NCBI GenBank assembly: GCA_016285615.1
Contig: JAEERB010000006.1
Location: forward strand, 1-40,251
Length of the DNA stretch: 40,251 nt
Direction: 5' to 3'
Source of the DNA: Bacteroidales bacterium
GTDB lineage: Bacteria; Bacteroidota; Bacteroidia; Bacteroidales; WCHB1-69
Positions 8,616-17,440 of the stretch are shown one piece after another. Each line of letters opens with the position of its first letter. The first letter of the stretch is position 1. The translations under genes were made by a program, and so were the position numbers. The notes below the pieces were generated by a model that was given only the letters and a program-made list of their open reading frames with translations, ran no database searches and was not told where the DNA came from.

Positions 8616-9476
8616 ATGAAAAAGGTATTGGGAATATTCAGCATATTGGTCTTTTTATTTGCTTCTTGCGATATTATTGAAGGTCCTCGTTTGGAGCCTA
8701 ACAATGAAGAGAAAACAGAGGTGGATTTTCCTGATTTGAATAAGGATTCTGTCATTAGAAAAGTCTTATTTGAAGAATTTACCGGACACTATTGCACTAA
8801 CTGTCCCGAAAAAGGCCACCGCGTACTGGAAGGTCTGATTGACCAATATGGCGACTTGCTGGTTCCTATTACCATTCATGCCGGCGGTCTCGCAGCTCCT
8901 CGCGAGGAGCCTTATACTTACGACTTCCGCACAGAAACTGGCGACCAATTATACAGCGATTTTGGTGTCAACTCGGTGCCTTGCGCTATGGTTAACCGTG
9001 TGAAGAAGGGAACCTCCTGGATCTCTTTCTATCGCGATTGGGACGGACAGATAAACGCTGTAGATAAAAGCCAAATTGTAGCTGGCATTCAGATTATAAA
9101 CCAATATGACGAAACGAAAAGAACTATGGTGGCACATACCAAAACCACCATTTTCTCCGAATATGAGAATCCTATTATGCTCTGCGTTGTGATGATTGAA
9201 GACGGCATCGTTTCGCCGCAATTGGACAATAACGTTACCATTCCCGACTATGTTCATCATCATGCCTTGAGAGCCAGCCTGAACGGCACTTATGGCGCTT
9301 ATTTGAATGAAAACGGTATCGTTGAAAAGGATTCCGCCTACACAAAATCATACAAACTTGATTTCAACACACTGAAACAAGATATCAACTACCAGAACTG
9401 CACTATCGTAACTTACATTTACGACGCTGTTACCAAAGAGGTGCTGCAAGCAGAGAGCAGAAAAGTGGTTGAGTAA
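8616..9476 (+). CDS. Omp28-related lipoprotein with thioredoxin-like CxxC
   Basis: The 286-aa protein begins with a lipoprotein signal (MKKVLGIFSILVFLFASC, lipobox FASC with Cys at position 18). After a linker it carries VLFEEFTGHYCTNCPEKGHRVLE, the Omp28 hallmark with a CxxC pair in a thioredoxin-like fold, then a beta-rich C-terminal domain. Omp28 of Porphyromonas is a surface lipoprotein proposed as an adhesin; here the intact CxxC suggests redox activity or metal binding. Upstream in-frame ATGs exist at 8586 and 8592, but they would bury the signal peptide. It ends the operon and abuts the convergent next gene with no spacer. Confidence 0.85.
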   Translation: MKKVLGIFSILVFLFASCDIIEGPRLEPNNEEKTEVDFPDLNKDSVIRKVLFEEFTGHYCTNCPEKGHRVLEGLIDQYGDLLVPITIHAGGLAAPREEPYTYDFRTETGDQLYSDFGVNSVPCAMVNRVKKGTSWISFYRDWDGQINAVDKSQIVAGIQIINQYDETKRTMVAHTKTTIFSEYENPIMLCVVMIEDGIVSPQLDNNVTIPDYVHHHALRASLNGTYGAYLNENGIVEKDSAYTKSYKLDFNTLKQDINYQNCTIVTYIYDAVTKEVLQAESRKVVE

Positions 9477-10346
9477 TTACTCCAAGAACAGCAATACGGC
9501 GCTCGCTACACGGCGCTCGCCATAATGATCGAACTTCCCGTTATCCGACGGGAAGTTTATCATTCCGTGCTTTCCATCGTTGATGTACAAAGTGGAGGAG
9601 CCACCGCCATCCAAATTGAGCAGCGTGGCCACATCCAGGTATTTCATTGTGTAAGCAAACTCTTTCAGCGACATGCCGGCGGCATGCGAACTATGGCCAT
9701 CCACAACCACCCATAAAATCTTATTATCATGGGTGATACCCACGCCTGTGCGCGGGTGGCGTGACAATGAAAACGAGTTTTGAATGTAAGGCAATATACT
9801 ATCGGCAAACAGCAACATCGGGCCGGCGGTCAGCACCGATTCCTGAGCCAAAGAATCTTCGAAAAAGAGATTGGTATCGGGGAGAATAATCGACAATTGC
9901 GGCGACTTGTCGAACAGTGCCAATAAACCATTCTTGTATGATTTGCGCTTGCCCTCCTTTGGGACATTGTCGGCAATTTTGCGACCGTGAATGCGAATAT
10001 AATCTGTTGACTTACCACTCTTCATAAAGAAAAAGGTGCCGTTGATGGCCGCAAACGCCTTGTTCTTCTTACAAAAAGAAGATGTGCGTGTGAGCGTATC
10101 CGAATATATGAACTCCATTCTCAAGCTGCTTTGAGCAGTGTCTATTTCCAAAATGGAGATGTTTTGGTTGGAATTAAACAACGATTTATTCTGTATCGAC
10201 AATCTTTTCAACACCAAATGTGGTGTCAGCGTGTCGATATTCCACGTAGAAAGATTCAAAACCACTGAATCTGAGCTAGTTTGGGCAAATACAAAGTTGA
10301 TGCTAAAAATTATCAACAAAAATAGAGAGAGGGTTTGCTTTTTCAT
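9477..10346 (-). CDS. Secreted phosphodiester glycosidase-family protein (NAGPA-like)
   Basis: The 289-aa protein has a clear signal peptide (MKKQTLSLFLLIIFSINFVFAQ). The conserved core AINGTFFFMKSG, SRHPRTGVGITHDNKILWVVVDGH and LNLDGGGSSTLY matches the catalytic domain shared by human uncovering enzyme (NAGPA) and bacterial DUF2233 proteins, which remove sugars from phosphodiester or related linkages. The final LDGGGSSTLY segment is the strongest signature. The natural substrate in Bacteroidota is not known. The start is the ATG before the signal peptide; the longer open frame upstream lacks support. It is probably a single-gene unit, divergent from tilS. Confidence 0.85.
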   Translation of the reverse strand: MKKQTLSLFLLIIFSINFVFAQTSSDSVVLNLSTWNIDTLTPHLVLKRLSIQNKSLFNSNQNISILEIDTAQSSLRMEFIYSDTLTRTSSFCKKNKAFAAINGTFFFMKSGKSTDYIRIHGRKIADNVPKEGKRKSYKNGLLALFDKSPQLSIILPDTNLFFEDSLAQESVLTAGPMLLFADSILPYIQNSFSLSRHPRTGVGITHDNKILWVVVDGHSSHAAGMSLKEFAYTMKYLDVATLLNLDGGGSSTLYINDGKHGMINFPSDNGKFDHYGERRVASAVLLFLE

Positions 10347-10448
10347 AACACACTTTTTCAACAAACAAAAGTATGAAAAGTTATTGAAAGGTTGATAAAA
10401 AAGGATAATCTCTGCGGACACTCACTTCCCAAGCACGATTATAATTCG

Positions 10449-10456
10449 TATCTTTG
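10449..10456 (+). promoter_or_regulatory. Promoter -7 box for tilS
   Basis: TATCTTTG followed by C, only 8 nt before the tilS ATG, which implies a very short leader. Confidence 0.5.
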
Positions 10457-10464
10457 CTGCCAAG

Positions 10465-11787
10465 ATGAAAGCCCGATTTATTCAATATTTAAGAGAGTTG
10501 ACTTATCCATACGAGGATAAAAAATTCCTGCTGGCAGTCAGTGGGGGAAAGGACTCGTGTGTGATGGCGCATCTCTTTTTCGAAGCCGGACTCTCATTCG
10601 ACATAGCCCATTGCAACTTCAATTTGAGAGGGGAGGATTCCATTCGCGACAAGAATTTTGTTATCCAATTGGCTCAAAAATATAATGTTAAGTGTTTTAC
10701 AACCGATTTTGACACTATCAGGATCCAGAAAAATTCTGGCGAATCAATTGAGATGGTGGCCCGAAAATTGAGATACGATTGGTTTTATAAAATAGGGGAA
10801 AACTACGATTTTATTGTCACTGCCCACCATGCCAACGACAATGCCGAGACGGTTTTACTCAATATGATTCGCGGCACAGGATTAAAAGGAATCATAGGTA
10901 TTCCTGCCCAGAACGGCAAAATTATCAGACCTTTGCTATCATTTACAGCCGATGAAATTTCCAATTATGCGAAAGAACACAATCTAAAATATTGCGAAGA
11001 CTACACCAATAAAGAAAACAAATACCAGCGCAACAAAATTAGAAATCTGATTTTGCCGCAATTGAAAGAAATCAATCCGCAAATTATTCAAACACTGAAT
11101 AATAACACACACATTTGGAAAAAGCAGTATCAATTTTATCAAAGCAGTATCCATCAAAAAATAGAAAAATACTTACATCAGGAAAAAGATTATAAATACA
11201 TAAATATCAAAGATTTGGATAAAGATCCATTTAAAGATTTGATATTATATGAACTGCTTTTTCCCCACAGTTTTTCTGAAAGTGATATTCAAGATATGAT
11301 TGAAACACTAACGCATCAATCTGGAAAGAAGTTCTATTCACAAACTCACATTGTTTTTAAAGAAAGAGACAAACTGATCATCGCACTTTTGGAAAATGAA
11401 AATACTTTTTCAAAAACATATAACTCAATAGAGGAACTGGCTGAAGATAATTTTCAAATAGAGCTTATCTCTATAAAACAACATGACCATTTTTCCGTTA
11501 ATGCTAATACTGCTTACTTTGATGCCGACAAAATTAAATTTCCAATCACTGTAAGAAACTGGCAGAAAGGAGATTACTTCTATCCATTTGGCATGGAAGG
11601 AAAAATGAAAGTAAGTGATTTTTTCAACAACCAAAAAATCGACAACTATAAAAAAAGCAAAATAAAAATCATGTGTTCACAAAAAAATATAATTTGGATT
11701 GTAGGATACCGCTCAGACAACCGTTATAAAGTTGATACTCAAAAAACAAAGCACTATTATAAAATTACAAACATAAATTGTGAATAA
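10465..11787 (+). CDS. tilS: TilS, tRNA(Ile)-lysidine synthetase
   Basis: The 440-aa protein carries the PP-loop ATP pyrophosphatase motif SGGKDS at residues 26-31, the HCNFNLRGEDSIRD segment, and TAHHANDNAETVLLNMIRGTGLKG, which is diagnostic of TilS. A C-terminal domain with TVRNWQKGDYFYPFGMEGKMKVSDFF is the usual tRNA-binding part. The enzyme makes lysidine at C34 of tRNA-Ile(CAU), which is essential for reading AUA. The C-terminal half is much richer in A/T (Lys, Asn, Ile codons) than the first third. The stop codon lies inside a DnaA-box-like 9-mer that begins the AT-rich gap downstream. Confidence 0.95.
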   Translation: MKARFIQYLRELTYPYEDKKFLLAVSGGKDSCVMAHLFFEAGLSFDIAHCNFNLRGEDSIRDKNFVIQLAQKYNVKCFTTDFDTIRIQKNSGESIEMVARKLRYDWFYKIGENYDFIVTAHHANDNAETVLLNMIRGTGLKGIIGIPAQNGKIIRPLLSFTADEISNYAKEHNLKYCEDYTNKENKYQRNKIRNLILPQLKEINPQIIQTLNNNTHIWKKQYQFYQSSIHQKIEKYLHQEKDYKYINIKDLDKDPFKDLILYELLFPHSFSESDIQDMIETLTHQSGKKFYSQTHIVFKERDKLIIALLENENTFSKTYNSIEELAEDNFQIELISIKQHDHFSVNANTAYFDADKIKFPITVRNWQKGDYFYPFGMEGKMKVSDFFNNQKIDNYKKSKIKIMCSQKNIIWIVGYRSDNRYKVDTQKTKHYYKITNINCE

Positions 11788-12144
11788 GCTGTGTATAAAA
11801 TTTGATATTTTGAAGGTTATAAACAATACAGGAAAAAGCGACTTTTTTTTCAAAAATTTTCAATCAAAAAATCGGATTTTAAACATGAAAAATGAACAAA
11901 AAACAGAACAATTTTAAGATAAAAATATCAACAAATAACTTTTTAGCATAAAATTTAGAACCAATAAAAATCATTATAAAACAAGAGAATAACTAAAAAA
12001 GTGATGTTAATTAGATGTTGAAAAAGTGAGGATATTTATAATCCAAATTTTAGAGAAAAATATTTTCAACATATCAACAAGGACATTAAATATCATCTAT
12101 AAATTTTACTTTTAAAAATAAAATGATATTATAATTTTGCACCT
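11779..12144. other. AT-rich non-coding gap with DnaA-box-like pair
   Basis: The gap between tilS and the next gene contains no plausible gene. It is extremely A/T rich and has runs of A and T. TGTGAATAA (11779-11787) and TGTGTATAA (11790-11798) each differ by one base from the DnaA box TGTGGATAA and lie 11 bp apart, one helical turn. Several TCAACA motifs follow (near 11930 and at 12065-12080). It could be a replication-related site, or simply a long leader region. Confidence 0.35.
12132..12139 (+). promoter_or_regulatory. Promoter -7 box for the 12145 gene
   Basis: TAATTTTG followed by C, 5 nt before the ATG; the transcript would be leaderless or nearly so. Confidence 0.5.
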
Positions 12145-12918
12145 ATGAAAAAACTTTGGCTACTTATCATTTTTTTGATGGCAATTTTGGGAGGAATGTC
12201 TCAAAATTACAGTGCCAAGGTTTATGATGGTGTGACCTATATGCCAGTAGCAGGTGCACATGTTTACAACACCAAAACAGGCAAGTATGTATTTACCGAT
12301 AAAGATGGTAAATTTTCGATTGTGGCCAGAGTAAACGACACGTTGATCATATCAAAGTCGATTTACCGTCAGTTGATTGTGCCTTTGAACACTCAGCAGT
12401 ATAACAAAAAGAATGAAGACTATTTTCTTTATTATAAGGCAGTTATATTAAAAGAAGTGAAGGTTTATGCTTTGAATCCAAGTTATGAAGGATTTAAAAG
12501 AGATTTGATAGGAGTTAAACTGCCGGATGCCTATAGAAAGATTGAAGGAATTGAATTGTCGAAAGAGGATAAGCTGAATGCAGAACTGGCTCATTCTGGT
12601 CCGAATGTTTTGAGAAATACTCCTTTGGAACATCCTATCACGATGTTATACAATATGTTCAGTCGCAAGGCTAAAATGCAGAGATTGTATAATGAATTGG
12701 TTGAAAATCAGGATGAGATAGACCAGCTGCAGATGAAGTACAACAGAGAATTAGTTCATCAGATAACGGGTTTGGAAGGAGATGAATTGATGGAATTTAT
12801 GGTATTCTGCCGTTTCAGTTATTATGATTTAATCAGATGGACACCGCAGCAGGTTATTATCAATATTAAAAACAAATATATTGAATATCAATATTATAAA
12901 GCTCAACAATATGAGTGA
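12145..12918 (+). CDS. Secreted protein with carboxypeptidase-regulatory-like domain
   Basis: The 257-aa protein starts with a Sec signal peptide (MKKLWLLIIFLMAILGGMSQ). Residues about 24-110 form a transthyretin-like beta sandwich of the CarboxypepD_reg-like type (KVYDGVTYMPVAGAHVYNTKTGKYVFTDKDGKFSI), common in Bacteroidota envelope proteins. The rest is helical, charged and Tyr-rich, ends near the membrane-protein gene that follows, and matches no domain I know. The next gene starts inside its final codons (ATGAGTGA overlap), so translation is likely coupled. The role is unknown; a structural or assembly function in the periplasm is plausible. Confidence 0.78.
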   Translation: MKKLWLLIIFLMAILGGMSQNYSAKVYDGVTYMPVAGAHVYNTKTGKYVFTDKDGKFSIVARVNDTLIISKSIYRQLIVPLNTQQYNKKNEDYFLYYKAVILKEVKVYALNPSYEGFKRDLIGVKLPDAYRKIEGIELSKEDKLNAELAHSGPNVLRNTPLEHPITMLYNMFSRKAKMQRLYNELVENQDEIDQLQMKYNRELVHQITGLEGDELMEFMVFCRFSYYDLIRWTPQQVIINIKNKYIEYQYYKAQQYE

Positions 12919-13126
12919 TTTCAAGTCATTTTTGAAAAAGAACTTTACGATCTATCATATCATTGGTATGGTAGCAGGCGTGGCGTTGAGCGTTGTATAT
13001 TGGTATAAATCGGGCCAATTCAGCGACAATATACTCAAGAATAATTTGGCATTAATCATATTATGGGGATTATTGGTAGGATATATTACTTTTGACTTGA
13101 TTAGAAATTCGGCCAAAAAAATGTAA
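12911..13126 (+). CDS. Small two-helix membrane protein
   Basis: The 71-aa protein has two predicted membrane helices (about residues 17-33 and 46-64: IIGMVAGVALSVVYWY and NLALIILWGLLVGYITF) and a basic C-terminus. No function is recognised. Its start ATG overlaps the previous gene's stop by 8 bases; an upstream in-frame ATG at 12881 is less likely because it would extend the overlap without adding a recognisable segment. It precedes polA by 11 bases, so the three genes probably form one operon. Confidence 0.7.
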   Translation: MSDFKSFLKKNFTIYHIIGMVAGVALSVVYWYKSGQFSDNILKNNLALIILWGLLVGYITFDLIRNSAKKM

Positions 13127-13137
13127 AACTAAAAAAG

Positions 13138-15864
13138 ATGACTGAGAAAAAACTATTTCTTTTGGATGCTATGGCATTGATATACAGAGCTTATTATGCC
13201 ATGATAAGGTCACCCAGAATTTCTTCTAAAGGATTGAACACTTCAGCCATATTAGGTTTTACCAACATTTTGGTAGATATACTCAAAAACGAAAAACCCA
13301 CCCATATTGCCGTATCTTTTGACACAGGATCACCCACCTTGCGACATGCCGATTATGAAGAGTATAAGAGCAATCGTGAGTCAACCCCCGAAGATATTCT
13401 CATATCTATACCTTACATTAAACAGATTATAGAGGCATTCAACATTCCCATACTGTTGAAAGACGGCTATGAGGCTGATGACATCATAGGTACCGTGGCT
13501 AAACATGCCGAACTAAATGATTTCAAGGTATATATGATGACTTCCGACAAAGACTACGGTCAGTTGGTATCGGATAATATTTTTATTTACAAGCCTGGAA
13601 AATTTGGACAGAAAGCGGAGATAGTCGGTGTAAAGGAAGTTTGTGAAAAATACGGCTTACAGAATCCGGAGCAGCTCATCGACATATTGGGATTGTGGGG
13701 CGATGCCTCGGATAACATTCCTGGTGTGCCTAATGTGGGCGAAGTTAAGTCGAAAAAACTGATAGGACAATTTGGCTCCATTGAAAATATTTACAAGCAC
13801 ATTGATGAAGTAACACCTGAAAAGCTGAAAAACGACTTGCTCCAAAACAAAGATCAGGCGCTGATGTCCAAGTCGTTAGCAACCATAATTTTGGATGTTC
13901 CGTTGGATTATGACTACGACGCTATGCTCTATCGCGGGCCCAATGTGGACAAGTTGAAAGAGCTATTTGGCGAACTGGAATTCAGGAGTTTGGGCCAGCG
14001 CGTATTTTCGAGCAGTGAAATCATCAAAAACAGTGCAACAGAGTCACCGGCCGAAGACCTGTTCAACCAGCCGGCCGACGAAGCACAAAATTCCGTTTTA
14101 GAGCCACAAAAATCATTTAAAAACACCCAACATCAATTTCAACAGATAAACTCATTAGAAGAGTTTAAATCGACGGAAATCGGCGAAAAAGATCACCTTG
14201 TATGGTTTGATTGGATGTTGTATAACGGCAAAGTGGTGGGCTTTGTTTTCTCAACGGAAGGGAAGCCTGTCTATTACCACTTTTTAGAGCCTGGAAGTGA
14301 CGATTACAAGACCATCTTGACATCCTTGTTTGGCGAACCCCAACGCGTGATTGTCACATACGAATGCAAGCAGACACATAAAGTGCTCTATTCTTTAAAG
14401 ATAAAAAGAGTTTCTGAGCTCTATGATTTGCAGATTGCCCATTACCTGATTCGTCCTGACGGCACGCATACACTGGAGCGAATGGCATTGTCGTATCTTG
14501 ATTATCAAATACTTAAAGAAATCCCCGAAGGATCGGCATTTTTCAAAGAAGAGATTGTGAACCTTTATGGTGAAAGAATAGAGATTTACAAAGAACTTTA
14601 TCCATTGATTGACAATGAGTTGAAAGAGAATAAAGCCGATCATTTGCTCAATTCTATTGAGATGCCGTTGTCGGAAGTGTTGGCCGACATGGAACTGAGT
14701 GGCGTAAAGTTAGATGCGGAGGTGCTGGCACAAAGTTCGGAGCATTTGAAGGAGGAGTTGCAGCAGATAGAGAAGAAGATATACGAATATGCGGGTACCA
14801 CATTCAACATTGCATCGCCCAAGCAGTTAGGGGAGGTGTTGTTTGAAAAGTTGCGCATCATAGAGAATGCCAAACTAACCAAAACAAAGCAGTATCAGAC
14901 GGGCGAGGAGATTTTACAGCGATTATCGTCCAAGCATCCCATTGTGCCGCTCATTTTGGAATATAGGTCGTTATATAAGTTGAAATCCACTTACATTGAC
15001 GCATTGCCGCAGCTTATCAATCCGAAAACCAACAAGATACACACCAGTTTCACGCAGACGGTCACTACGACGGGCAGGTTGAGTTCCATCAATCCCAATT
15101 TACAGAACATACCTATCCGAACAGAACGCGGTCGTGAAATTAGAAAGGCGTTTGTAGCTTCTATGCCCGACTCTTATATTCTGGATGCCGACTATTCGCA
15201 GATTGAGTTGCGCATTGTGGCTCATGTGTGCAAAGATGAGAGTTTGATAGAGGCTTTCCGGAACAACGCCGACATTCACACCATGACGGCTTCCAAGGTT
15301 TACAAAGTGTCGCCCGAGGAGGTGACTCCCGACATGCGCCGTCACGCCAAGACCGTCAATTTTGGCATATTGTATGGCATTTCGGCGTTTGGCCTGGCCG
15401 ACCGCTTGCAGATTCCGCAGAAGGAGGCTCGTCAGCTCATAACCGAATACTACAACAGTTTTCCGAAAATCACGGAATATTTGGATAGCACTTTGGAATT
15501 TGCCCGTCAGAACGGCTATGTGGAGACGCTGTTTGGGCGCCGTCGTTACATCCGTGACATCAACTCGTCGAATGCCATCGTGCGCAAGGCGGCCGAGCGT
15601 AATGCCATCAATGCGCCCATTCAGGGCACGGCCGCCGATCTGATAAAGATTGCCATGGTCAACATTTGGCAGGCGATGAAAGCGCAGAATTTGAAGAGTA
15701 AGATGATTTTGCAAGTACACGACGAGTTGGCGTTTGAGGTGCCGAAAGATGAGTTGGAAACCATGCAACAGCTGGTGAAGGAAAAAATGACTACAGCCAT
15801 CCAGTTGGATGTGCCGTTAACGATAGACATTAACTATGGAAAAAACTGGTATGAAGCTCACTGA
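13138..15864 (+). CDS. polA: DNA polymerase I, proofreading domain degenerate
   Basis: The 908-aa enzyme has an N-terminal 5'-3' exonuclease (residues about 1-290, with DGYEADDIIGT and SDKDYGQLV), a central 3'-5' exonuclease-like domain (about 330-520), and a family A polymerase domain with motif A DYSQIELRIVAH (near 684), the O-helix RRHAKTVNFGILYGI (near 735) and motif C VHDELAFEV (near 860). In the central domain the Exo I motif DxE reads DWM (FDWMLYNGK), and the Exo II region reads ECKQTHKVL without the catalytic Asp. Proofreading is therefore probably lost, as in Taq polymerase. It does Okazaki-fragment processing and repair synthesis. tsaB begins inside its 3' end. Confidence 0.96.
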   Translation: MTEKKLFLLDAMALIYRAYYAMIRSPRISSKGLNTSAILGFTNILVDILKNEKPTHIAVSFDTGSPTLRHADYEEYKSNRESTPEDILISIPYIKQIIEAFNIPILLKDGYEADDIIGTVAKHAELNDFKVYMMTSDKDYGQLVSDNIFIYKPGKFGQKAEIVGVKEVCEKYGLQNPEQLIDILGLWGDASDNIPGVPNVGEVKSKKLIGQFGSIENIYKHIDEVTPEKLKNDLLQNKDQALMSKSLATIILDVPLDYDYDAMLYRGPNVDKLKELFGELEFRSLGQRVFSSSEIIKNSATESPAEDLFNQPADEAQNSVLEPQKSFKNTQHQFQQINSLEEFKSTEIGEKDHLVWFDWMLYNGKVVGFVFSTEGKPVYYHFLEPGSDDYKTILTSLFGEPQRVIVTYECKQTHKVLYSLKIKRVSELYDLQIAHYLIRPDGTHTLERMALSYLDYQILKEIPEGSAFFKEEIVNLYGERIEIYKELYPLIDNELKENKADHLLNSIEMPLSEVLADMELSGVKLDAEVLAQSSEHLKEELQQIEKKIYEYAGTTFNIASPKQLGEVLFEKLRIIENAKLTKTKQYQTGEEILQRLSSKHPIVPLILEYRSLYKLKSTYIDALPQLINPKTNKIHTSFTQTVTTTGRLSSINPNLQNIPIRTERGREIRKAFVASMPDSYILDADYSQIELRIVAHVCKDESLIEAFRNNADIHTMTASKVYKVSPEEVTPDMRRHAKTVNFGILYGISAFGLADRLQIPQKEARQLITEYYNSFPKITEYLDSTLEFARQNGYVETLFGRRRYIRDINSSNAIVRKAAERNAINAPIQGTAADLIKIAMVNIWQAMKAQNLKSKMILQVHDELAFEVPKDELETMQQLVKEKMTTAIQLDVPLTIDINYGKNWYEAH

Positions 15865-16573
15865 CAAAGAGAAACAAGATATTATCCTACTGCATATCGA
15901 GACGGCCACAGAGATTTGTTCGGTGTCGCTATCGAAGAATACGGAGCTGTTGGCTTGCAAGTCGATCCACGATGGCAATTCGCACGCCCGCAATCTGATT
16001 GTGTTGATAGAGTCGCTCATATCGGAGTTGGCGTTGCCCAAGACGGCCATAGATGGAATAAGTGTCAGCATGGGACCAGGATCCTACACGGGTTTGCGTA
16101 TAGGGGTCTCTACAGCCAAGGGACTTTGCTATGCTTTGCAAAGGCCTCTGATAGCGGTGTCCACGCTCGACAGCATAGCCGTGGGTGCCCAGCGGCAGCT
16201 CTTGTTGGGTGACGACGTGTTGTATTGTCCGATGATTGATGCCCGTCGTATGGAGGTTTATACCGAACTGGTGGATACAGCGTTGCAACCGGTTCAACCC
16301 GTGCAGGCGCTGGTAGTTGAGGAAAGCAGTTTTGAAGCTTTGCTTTCGGAGAAAAAAGTGGTGTTTTGCGGCAATGGTATGCCCAAATGTCGTCCCTTGC
16401 TGGAAAAACATCCCAACGCGCTCTTTGCCGATGCTGAGATTTCGGCAGAAAATATGGTAGGCATTGCTTATCAGAAATTTATCAAGGGCGAATTTGAAGA
16501 TGTGGCTTATTTTGAGCCTTTTTATTTGAAACAATACATTGCCAAGAAGTCGCATGTGAAAGGATTGGAATAG
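15836..16573 (+). CDS. tsaB: TsaB, partner in tRNA t6A37 synthesis
   Basis: The 245-aa protein is an ASKHA-fold member with LHIETATEICSVSLS (residues 19-33), HARNLIVLIESLI and the hallmark GPGSYTGLRIGVSTAKGLCYAL (about 81-102). TsaB is the catalytically inactive TsaD partner in the TsaBDE complex that makes N6-threonylcarbamoyladenosine on ANN-reading tRNAs. The first ATG overlaps polA by 29 bases; the second, at 15851 (MKLTDKEKQD), is equally possible. The universal-stress gene follows after 2 bases. Confidence 0.93.
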   Translation: MEKTGMKLTDKEKQDIILLHIETATEICSVSLSKNTELLACKSIHDGNSHARNLIVLIESLISELALPKTAIDGISVSMGPGSYTGLRIGVSTAKGLCYALQRPLIAVSTLDSIAVGAQRQLLLGDDVLYCPMIDARRMEVYTELVDTALQPVQPVQALVVEESSFEALLSEKKVVFCGNGMPKCRPLLEKHPNALFADAEISAENMVGIAYQKFIKGEFEDVAYFEPFYLKQYIAKKSHVKGLE

Positions 16574-16575
16574 AG

Positions 16576-17439
16576 ATGGAAGAAAACGAGGATATAGAAA
16601 AAATAGAGAAAAAGAACACCAACATCATTGTTCTGACCGACTTCGGTGAGTACGGCGATGTGGCCGTGCATTATGCCTCTGTGTTGGCATCCATTTTCCA
16701 TTCTTCGCTGACCATTGTTCACAATGTTTCTCCCCGTGGTCATCAGGCGACGCCGGTGGCACCTGTTTTCAGTGCCCAATACAAGCAGACGGAGCAGTTT
16801 TTGGACGAGAACAACATCAAGCATTTTCTTCTTTCTGACACTTTTTCACACAAGGACTTGTATGCTTATGCGGAAGAGACCAATACGATTATGTTTGTGA
16901 TTGCCGTAGCGCCGAAGAAGGGAATGTCGTTGTTCACCCGTCGTCAGGCTGTCAAGTTTATCCGGCCGTCGCGCGTTCCGGTGATGGTGGTGGGCAACAA
17001 GATGCCGGATGCCGATGTTTTCAAGCAGGTTATGTTGCCGCTGAATATCGATAGGCAGTCGAAAGAAAAGGCCCTTTGGGCAGGTTATTTCAGTCGCTAC
17101 TACGGTGCCATGGTCCACATTTTGTTCACCACGTATAGAGACGAGTTTTTAAGAAAGAGAGTGATTGAAAATGTGGAGTTTACCAAAAAGTTATACGAAA
17201 ACTTGGAGGTAACGTATGAACTGCACAAGATAGAGCCTACGGTGGACAATATGGACAAATATTCGCTCTCGTTTGCCCCACAGGTGGGGGCCTCGCTCAC
17301 GGTCATCATGATGACCAAATATTTCTCATTGATAGACTTCCTGTTCGGTCCGAAGGAGTTTGCCTTGATTGGCAACAAAGAGGGTTTCCCCGTGCTCTGC
17401 ATCAACGAGCGCGAGGATTTGTATGTGCTGTGCACCTAA
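16576..17439 (+). CDS. Universal stress protein family, tandem-domain
   Basis: The 287-aa protein has an N-terminal UspA fold (NIIVLTDFGEYGDVAVHYASVLASIFHSSLTIVHNV) ending in SRVPVMVVGNKMP near residue 138. A second, more divergent UspA-like half begins at VMLPLNIDRQSKEKALWAGYFSRYYGAMVHIL. The GxxGxnG(S/T) ATP-binding motif of ATP-type Usp proteins is not evident in either half. The function is unknown beyond a stress-related role in the cytoplasm. It lies 2 bases after tsaB and ends 1 base from the convergent EEP gene. Confidence 0.8.
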   Translation: MEENEDIEKIEKKNTNIIVLTDFGEYGDVAVHYASVLASIFHSSLTIVHNVSPRGHQATPVAPVFSAQYKQTEQFLDENNIKHFLLSDTFSHKDLYAYAEETNTIMFVIAVAPKKGMSLFTRRQAVKFIRPSRVPVMVVGNKMPDADVFKQVMLPLNIDRQSKEKALWAGYFSRYYGAMVHILFTTYRDEFLRKRVIENVEFTKKLYENLEVTYELHKIEPTVDNMDKYSLSFAPQVGASLTVIMMTKYFSLIDFLFGPKEFALIGNKEGFPVLCINEREDLYVLCT

Positions 17440-17440
17440 A

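Noticed and set aside
15100..15768. 222-codon open frame on the minus strand inside polA
   Set aside because: Antisense to the intact polymerase domain; it shows only mirrored codon bias.
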